Shown here in pieces: positions 7,040 through 11,060 of a stretch of 11,060 nucleotides of DNA. Both the position numbers and the translations under genes were made by a program. Below the pieces are notes generated by a model. It did not search any database. It was given only the letters and a program-made list of their open reading frames with translations, and was not told where the DNA came from. The stretch's first letter is position 1, and each line of letters starts with the position of its first letter. Origin of the DNA: Gammaproteobacteria bacterium (GTDB lineage: Bacteria; Pseudomonadota; Gammaproteobacteria; Xanthomonadales; Rhodanobacteraceae); contig VBNZ01000014.1 of assembly GCA_005877675.1 (NCBI GenBank), positions 5,885 to 16,944 of the forward strand, in the 5' to 3' direction.

Positions 7040-8329
7040 ATGCCATCCAACGTTCCGGTGAGTCACGCGACCGATGTGCAGTCCGAGCCATATCGCAACC
7101 GCCGCTTCGTTCTGTTTCTGCTGATCGTCGTCTACACGCTCAACTTTCTTGATCGGCAGATACTCAGCATATTGAAAGAGCCGATCGCCGCCGAGTTGCA
7201 TCTGTCCGACAGCGATCTGGGATTGCTCGGCGGTTTTGCCTTCGCGTTGTTCTATTCGGTGCTGGCGCTGCCTGCGGCATGGGTCGCCGATCGTTTTTCG
7301 CGCGTGTGGATGATGACAGGCGCGCTTGCGCTGTGGTCGGGCTTCACCGCGCTGTGCGGCACGGCGGCGAATTTTTCGACGCTGTTTCTCGCACGCATGG
7401 GCGTCGGCGTCGGCGAAGCGGGCGGCGTAGCGCCGGCCTATAGTCTGATCGCGGATTATTTCCCGCCGCGCGCGCATGCGCGTGCGCTGGCCGTGTATTC
7501 GTTCGGCATACCGATCGGTGCCGCCGCGGGCATTCTGTTCGGCGGGCTGATGGCGAAAGCGGTCAATTGGCGCTTCGCATTTGTCGCAATCGGCTTGGTC
7601 GGCATCGTGCTGGCACCGGTGCTGCGCGCGCTCGTGGCCGATCCGGTGCGCAGCAAGGCGGTCGCGACCACAGCGCCGGGCTTGCTCGAGGTGGCGAAAC
7701 TCGCGGCGTCTAAACCGACATTCTGGCTGCTTGCGTTCGGCGCCGGCTGCTCCTCACTGGTTGGCTACGGTTTTCTGTATTGGCTGCCGACGTTTCTCGC
7801 GCGTTCGCTCGGCATGGATATCGTCGCGCGTTCGGAATTTCTCGCCACCATCGTGCTGGTCGCCGGCGTTGCCGGCATGGCGCTCGGCGGCTGGCTTGGC
7901 GACAAGCTCGGCCAGCGCTCGCGACGTGCGTATGCGCTGATTCCCGCCGCGGCGTTCCTGGTATCGGCGCCGCTGTATGCGCTCGGCATCCTGGCGCAGA
8001 CGCCGCAGGAAACGTTCTGGCTGTTTCTGCTGCCGCAGGCGCTGGGCTTGATGTGGCTTGGTCCGGTGCTCAACGCGGTGCAGCACCTGTCGCCGGCAGC
8101 GTCGCGCAGCACGATGTCGGCTCTGTTTCTGCTGATCAACAATTTGATCGGGCTCGGTATAGGTCCGTATTTTTTCGGCAGAATGTCGGATGTGTTGCGG
8201 CCGCTGCACGGCGCTGAGTCGATCAAATACGCATTCATCTACGGCCTCGTATTTTACCTGCTGGCGACGCTGCTGCTGTCGCTCGCGTCTTTGCGCATCG
8301 AACGCGATTGGGTAGAGGAAACGCCATGA
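7040..8329 (+). CDS. MFS transporter, spinster-like family
   Basis: This 429-residue inner-membrane carrier shows about 12 hydrophobic segments. The N-terminal motif NFLDRQILSILKEPI (from N35), the loop WVADRFSR after the second segment, and RMGVGVGEAGGVAPAYSLIA in the fourth-segment region are characteristic of the spinster-like MFS branch, often found beside TonB receptors in Sphingomonads and relatives. The start is the ATG at 7040, with GGAAG (7031-7035) four bases upstream. The GTG at 7010 opens the longest frame but lies inside the terminator stem. The stop codon overlaps the next gene's ATG (ATGA at 8326-8329), so the two are translationally coupled. It probably moves the product of the outer-membrane receptor/depolymerase system across the inner membrane. 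The substrate is unknown, and export is not excluded. Confidence 0.9.
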   Translation: MPSNVPVSHATDVQSEPYRNRRFVLFLLIVVYTLNFLDRQILSILKEPIAAELHLSDSDLGLLGGFAFALFYSVLALPAAWVADRFSRVWMMTGALALWSGFTALCGTAANFSTLFLARMGVGVGEAGGVAPAYSLIADYFPPRAHARALAVYSFGIPIGAAAGILFGGLMAKAVNWRFAFVAIGLVGIVLAPVLRALVADPVRSKAVATTAPGLLEVAKLAASKPTFWLLAFGAGCSSLVGYGFLYWLPTFLARSLGMDIVARSEFLATIVLVAGVAGMALGGWLGDKLGQRSRRAYALIPAAAFLVSAPLYALGILAQTPQETFWLFLLPQALGLMWLGPVLNAVQHLSPAASRSTMSALFLLINNLIGLGIGPYFFGRMSDVLRPLHGAESIKYAFIYGLVFYLLATLLLSLASLRIERDWVEETP

Positions 8330-9387
8330 TTCTTCGGGAGCTGAAGTTCGCCATGAAATCCGTCATCGTCAACCGTCTACTTGCCGTCGGCATCTTGACG
8401 CTGTCCGCTTGCGCTGCGCAGAAGGCGCCCGAAAACGCCATGCCGGCACTGCACATCGACGCCGCGCGCGTCAGCGTCGCTGGAATATCTTCTGGCGCGT
8501 ACATGGCGACGCAGGCGCAGCTCGCCTACCCGGAAATTTTCCACAATGCCGCATTGATCGCCGGCGGGCCGTTCGGCTGCGCCCAGGACAAAATCGAGAC
8601 GGCGCTCAGCACGTGCATGAAGGGCGTGCCCGCGCCGGACGCGACAGCGCTCGCGCAACGCGCGCGCGAACGTGCAGACAAGGGCGAGATCGGCGCGCTG
8701 AAAAATCTGGCCGGTGCAAAAGTATATATTTTGCATGGCAAGCAGGATCCGGTCGTTGCCGAGAACGTGGCGCAGTCCGCCGCGGACTTCTACGGCGCGC
8801 TCAAGAAAGTCGAGCCGGCGCTGGCGACGCTCGATGTCGTGTTCGATGGCGCGCACGATTTCAGCCATACGTTTCCGACCGAGGCCGTCGGATCCGATTG
8901 CGGCAAGGTGGAAAAACCGTTCCTGGGCAAGTGCGGCTTCGATGCGGCCGGGGCGATCTTCGCCGCACTCTACGGCGCGCCACCGCGCGCTGCCGCCGCG
9001 TCGGCCGGCGAATTGCACCGCTTCGATCAAAATACTTTCAAACCCGGCGGCGCCGATGCGTTCCTTGCCGACAACGGTTATGTCTACGTGCCGCCGAACT
9101 GCGCCCAGGGCAAGCCTTGCGGCGTGCTGGTCGCGCTGCACGGCTGCCTGCAGAACGCGGACAGCGTCGGCGAAACCTTTGTGCGCGACGCCGGATTCAA
9201 CCGCTGGGCCGACGTATACGACGTCGCCGTGCTGTATCCTCAGACGCGCGTGAACTACACGCCCCTGAATCCGAAGGCATGCTGGGACTGGTTCGGCTAT
9301 TCCGGCGCGAATTACGACAGCCGCGACGGCGTGCAACTGCGCTGGCTGACGAACGCGCTCGCTGCGCTCGGCGTGCCGCGCCGCTGA
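8326..9387 (+). CDS. Type II-domain poly(3-hydroxybutyrate) depolymerase-like lipoprotein
   Basis: The 353-residue product is a predicted serine esterase acting outside the cytoplasm on polyhydroxybutyrate or its oligomers. A signal segment ends in the lipobox LSAC with Cys29, so it is probably a lipoprotein. The lipase box GISSG has nucleophile Ser55. Asp141 in LHGKQDPVV and His181 in SHTFPT complete the likely triad (His177 is the alternative). The oxyanion His272 in LVALHGC comes after the triad. That order, with the oxyanion site C-terminal, defines type II PHB depolymerase domains; in type I it precedes the Ser. The end (NPKACWDWFGY) is family-like. There is no linker or substrate-binding domain, as in the periplasmic Rhodospirillum rubrum depolymerase. 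The ATG at 8326 has AGAGGA six bases upstream and overlaps the MFS stop. The ATG at 8353 would give a more standard 19-residue lipoprotein leader (Cys20) and remains possible. Confidence 0.85.
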   Translation: MILRELKFAMKSVIVNRLLAVGILTLSACAAQKAPENAMPALHIDAARVSVAGISSGAYMATQAQLAYPEIFHNAALIAGGPFGCAQDKIETALSTCMKGVPAPDATALAQRARERADKGEIGALKNLAGAKVYILHGKQDPVVAENVAQSAADFYGALKKVEPALATLDVVFDGAHDFSHTFPTEAVGSDCGKVEKPFLGKCGFDAAGAIFAALYGAPPRAAAASAGELHRFDQNTFKPGGADAFLADNGYVYVPPNCAQGKPCGVLVALHGCLQNADSVGETFVRDAGFNRWADVYDVAVLYPQTRVNYTPLNPKACWDWFGYSGANYDSRDGVQLRWLTNALAALGVPRR

Positions 9388-9409
9388 GCCTTCCGCGCGA
9401 GCGCGCGCG

Positions 9410-11060
9410 ATGAATGCCGCCACGGTACTTGCGGCAGGCGTACTCTGGCTTGGGCTGCTGTTCGGCGTAGCGCTTTACGGCGAGCGCCATCCCGGTTTTT
9501 TGCGTAGGCGCTGGGCCATCGTCTATGCGCTCTCGCTCGCCGTGCACTGCACTTCGTGGACGTTCTACGGCACGGTTACGCAGGCGAGCCGCTCCGGCTG
9601 GTGGCTGCCGCCGACCTTCGTCGGCGTGATCCTGCTCTATGTATTCGGCTTCGGCGTGCTTATGCGTCTGGTCGAATTGGCGCGCGAATACAACGCCAGC
9701 TCGCTGGCCGATCTTGTCGCAGCGCGGCTGGAGCGCAGCTCGAGTCTTGCCGCATTGGTGACCGCGGTGACGCTGCTCGGCATCGTGCCGTACATCGCGC
9801 TGCAGTTGAAGGCAGTCGCGATGAGTTACGGTATCCTCGTGTATCGCGAACGCGCATCGCCGGCGTGGCAGGACAGTGCACTGTACGTGGCCATGCTGAT
9901 GGCGTTGTTCGCGATGCTGTTCGGCACGCGCCGCGCCTCGGCGGTCGCACACAATCGCGGGCTCGTGCTCGCGATCGCGTTCGAATCGGTGTTCAAGCTC
10001 GTGGCGATGCTCGCGCTCGGACTGCTCGTGTTCGACACGCACTATGCGACGGCGATCGCGAAGACGCCGCCGCACGACACGCGCGGCTTCCCCGCGTTGA
10101 TCCTGCTCGGTGCGCTGGCGATGTTCACCATGCCGCATCAGTTCCACGCCGGCGTGGTCGAATGCCGCAGCGCCAGTCACGTACGCACCGCGCGCTGGCT
10201 GTTTCCGCTCTACGTCCTGCTGATCTCGATTCCGATCCTGCCGCTCGCGCGGCTTGGCGATGCACACCTCGCGGCGGCCGGTGTGCCGTCCGATCTGTAC
10301 GTACTGGCCTTGCCGCTGACGCAAGGTCATGGCGGACTGGCGCTGCTCGCATTCCTCGGTGGCCTGTCGGCGGCAACGAGCATGGTGATCGTCGCGACGT
10401 ACGCGCTGAGCCTGATGGTGGCGAATCATTTCATCGCGCCGTTGCGCGTGCGCGGCGGCTGGGGGCGTAGTCGCGGCGATCTGCGCGGCGAAGTTCTGAA
10501 CCAACGTCGTATCGCGATCCTGCTGGTGCTGCTGCTGGCCTGGGCCTATAGCCGGCTGCTGGTTGGCAACGATGCGCTTGCGGATATCGGCGCGCTGTCG
10601 TTTTCCGCACTGGCCGGACTTGCGCCGGGGGCGCTCGTCGCGGTGTACCGGCCGCAGCTCGGCGCGCGTGCAGTATTCGCGGGACTCGCGCTCGGCACCG
10701 CGGTGTGGCTGTATGCGTTGTTGCCGGGCCTGTTTGCACGCGACGCCGCCTGGCCCGGAGCAGGACCTTTTGGTTTGACCCTGCTGGCGCCTGACAATCT
10801 GTTCGGGCTCGGCAACTGGAGCGCATTGGCGCGCGCGGTCGTGCTGAGCCTGACAGCAAACGTGGCCTGCATCGTACTGGTCGCGCGCTTCGGCCGCGGC
10901 GACCAGGCGCGCAGCGCGCCGAATGCATTGAGTTGGACGCAGCTACGCTCGCTCGCCGCGCGTTTTCTCGCGCCAGAGCGCGTCGTCGCCTTGTTTCCGC
11001 CTGCGTCGCCGCATGCGCTCGTCGACGAGACGACACTTGCCGCGGTGTCGCACGAGCTTG
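9410..11060 (+). CDS. SLC5-fused sensor histidine kinase (CbrA/CrbS type), N-terminal part
   Basis: An open frame of 550 codons runs off the right edge. The visible part is a membrane domain with about 12-13 hydrophobic segments and sodium:solute-symporter (SLC5)-like motifs: SLADLVAARLERSSSLAALV near 100, PYIALQLKAVAMSY from P127, and MPHQFHAGVVE near 241-251. The last is the place where relatives usually have PRQFHV. After the last membrane segment (about residue 500), the cytoplasmic region begins (RFLAPERVVALFPP, then VDETTLAAVSHEL), which in CbrA, CrbS and MxtR precedes STAC, PAS and histidine kinase domains. The kinase part is therefore inferred, not seen; a plain transporter is unlikely given this junction. 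In known members the membrane domain transports or senses a small carboxylate or amino acid, such as histidine for CbrA, while CrbS controls acetate use. The ATG at 9410 lies 22 bp after the depolymerase stop with no clear ribosome binding site, so it may be read with that operon. Confidence 0.8.
   Translation, partial: MNAATVLAAGVLWLGLLFGVALYGERHPGFLRRRWAIVYALSLAVHCTSWTFYGTVTQASRSGWWLPPTFVGVILLYVFGFGVLMRLVELAREYNASSLADLVAARLERSSSLAALVTAVTLLGIVPYIALQLKAVAMSYGILVYRERASPAWQDSALYVAMLMALFAMLFGTRRASAVAHNRGLVLAIAFESVFKLVAMLALGLLVFDTHYATAIAKTPPHDTRGFPALILLGALAMFTMPHQFHAGVVECRSASHVRTARWLFPLYVLLISIPILPLARLGDAHLAAAGVPSDLYVLALPLTQGHGGLALLAFLGGLSAATSMVIVATYALSLMVANHFIAPLRVRGGWGRSRGDLRGEVLNQRRIAILLVLLLAWAYSRLLVGNDALADIGALSFSALAGLAPGALVAVYRPQLGARAVFAGLALGTAVWLYALLPGLFARDAAWPGAGPFGLTLLAPDNLFGLGNWSALARAVVLSLTANVACIVLVARFGRGDQARSAPNALSWTQLRSLAARFLAPERVVALFPPASPHALVDETTLAAVSHEL

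Noticed and set aside
5758..7050. 430-codon open frame opposite the TonB receptor gene
   Set aside because: It runs through the receptor coding sequence and its terminator, has no recognisable domain and no signal or membrane pattern; a GC-driven shadow.
9197..10504. 435-codon minus-strand frame and the 304-codon plus-strand frame at 9556-10470
   Set aside because: Both overlap the sensor-kinase frame, are very rich in Arg, Gln and His or in Ala and Arg, and show no family motifs. The frame starting at 9410 shows conserved SLC5 motifs and continues past the window.

Overview
The window reads as a stretch of chromosome from a GC-rich Gram-negative bacterium. A Sphingomonad/Xanthomonad-style TonB-dependent receptor, outer-membrane barrel proteins with C-terminal aromatic residues, an SLC5-fused sensor kinase, and a small secreted protein of a type I associate with Xanthomonadales all suggest a gammaproteobacterium, perhaps Rhodanobacteraceae/Xanthomonadales. 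The taxonomic call is inferred from protein style only. No mobile elements, CRISPR arrays, rRNA or tRNA genes were seen.

Layout, left to right. (1) Bases 1-221 are the 3' end of an outer-membrane beta-barrel (porin-like) gene on the plus strand. (2) Bases 222-504 are a hairpin-rich convergent intergenic region ending in a bidirectional intrinsic terminator (411-444). (3) Bases 505-4487 are a minus-strand unit read right to left: a GntP-family permease, then 5 bp later a propionate/acetate-type CoA-transferase with an unusual C-terminal extension, then 63 bp later a small exported protein of unknown function. (4) Bases 4488-4755 are a divergent control region carrying a perfect 9-bp-arm palindrome. 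(5) Bases 4756-9387 are a plus-strand unit: TonB-dependent receptor, a strong intrinsic terminator, a spinster-type MFS transporter, and a lipoprotein-type poly(3-hydroxybutyrate) (PHB) depolymerase whose start codon overlaps the MFS stop. (6) From 9410 to the right edge is the sodium/solute-symporter-like membrane part of a CbrA/CrbS-type sensor histidine kinase, cut by the window end.

Working model (inference): the two divergent units form one catabolic locus for PHB or a similar short-chain polyester and its hydroxyacid products. The depolymerase would cut polymer or oligomer outside the cytoplasm, the TonB-dependent receptor would carry oligomers across the outer membrane, the MFS and GntP carriers would bring hydroxyacids across the inner membrane, and the CoA-transferase would activate them. 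The SLC5-type sensor kinase just downstream could read the same or a related carboxylate. The strongest single support is the depolymerase: its order of catalytic residues (Ser, Asp, His, then the oxyanion His) is that of type II PHB depolymerases. The role of the TonB receptor is the weakest link.
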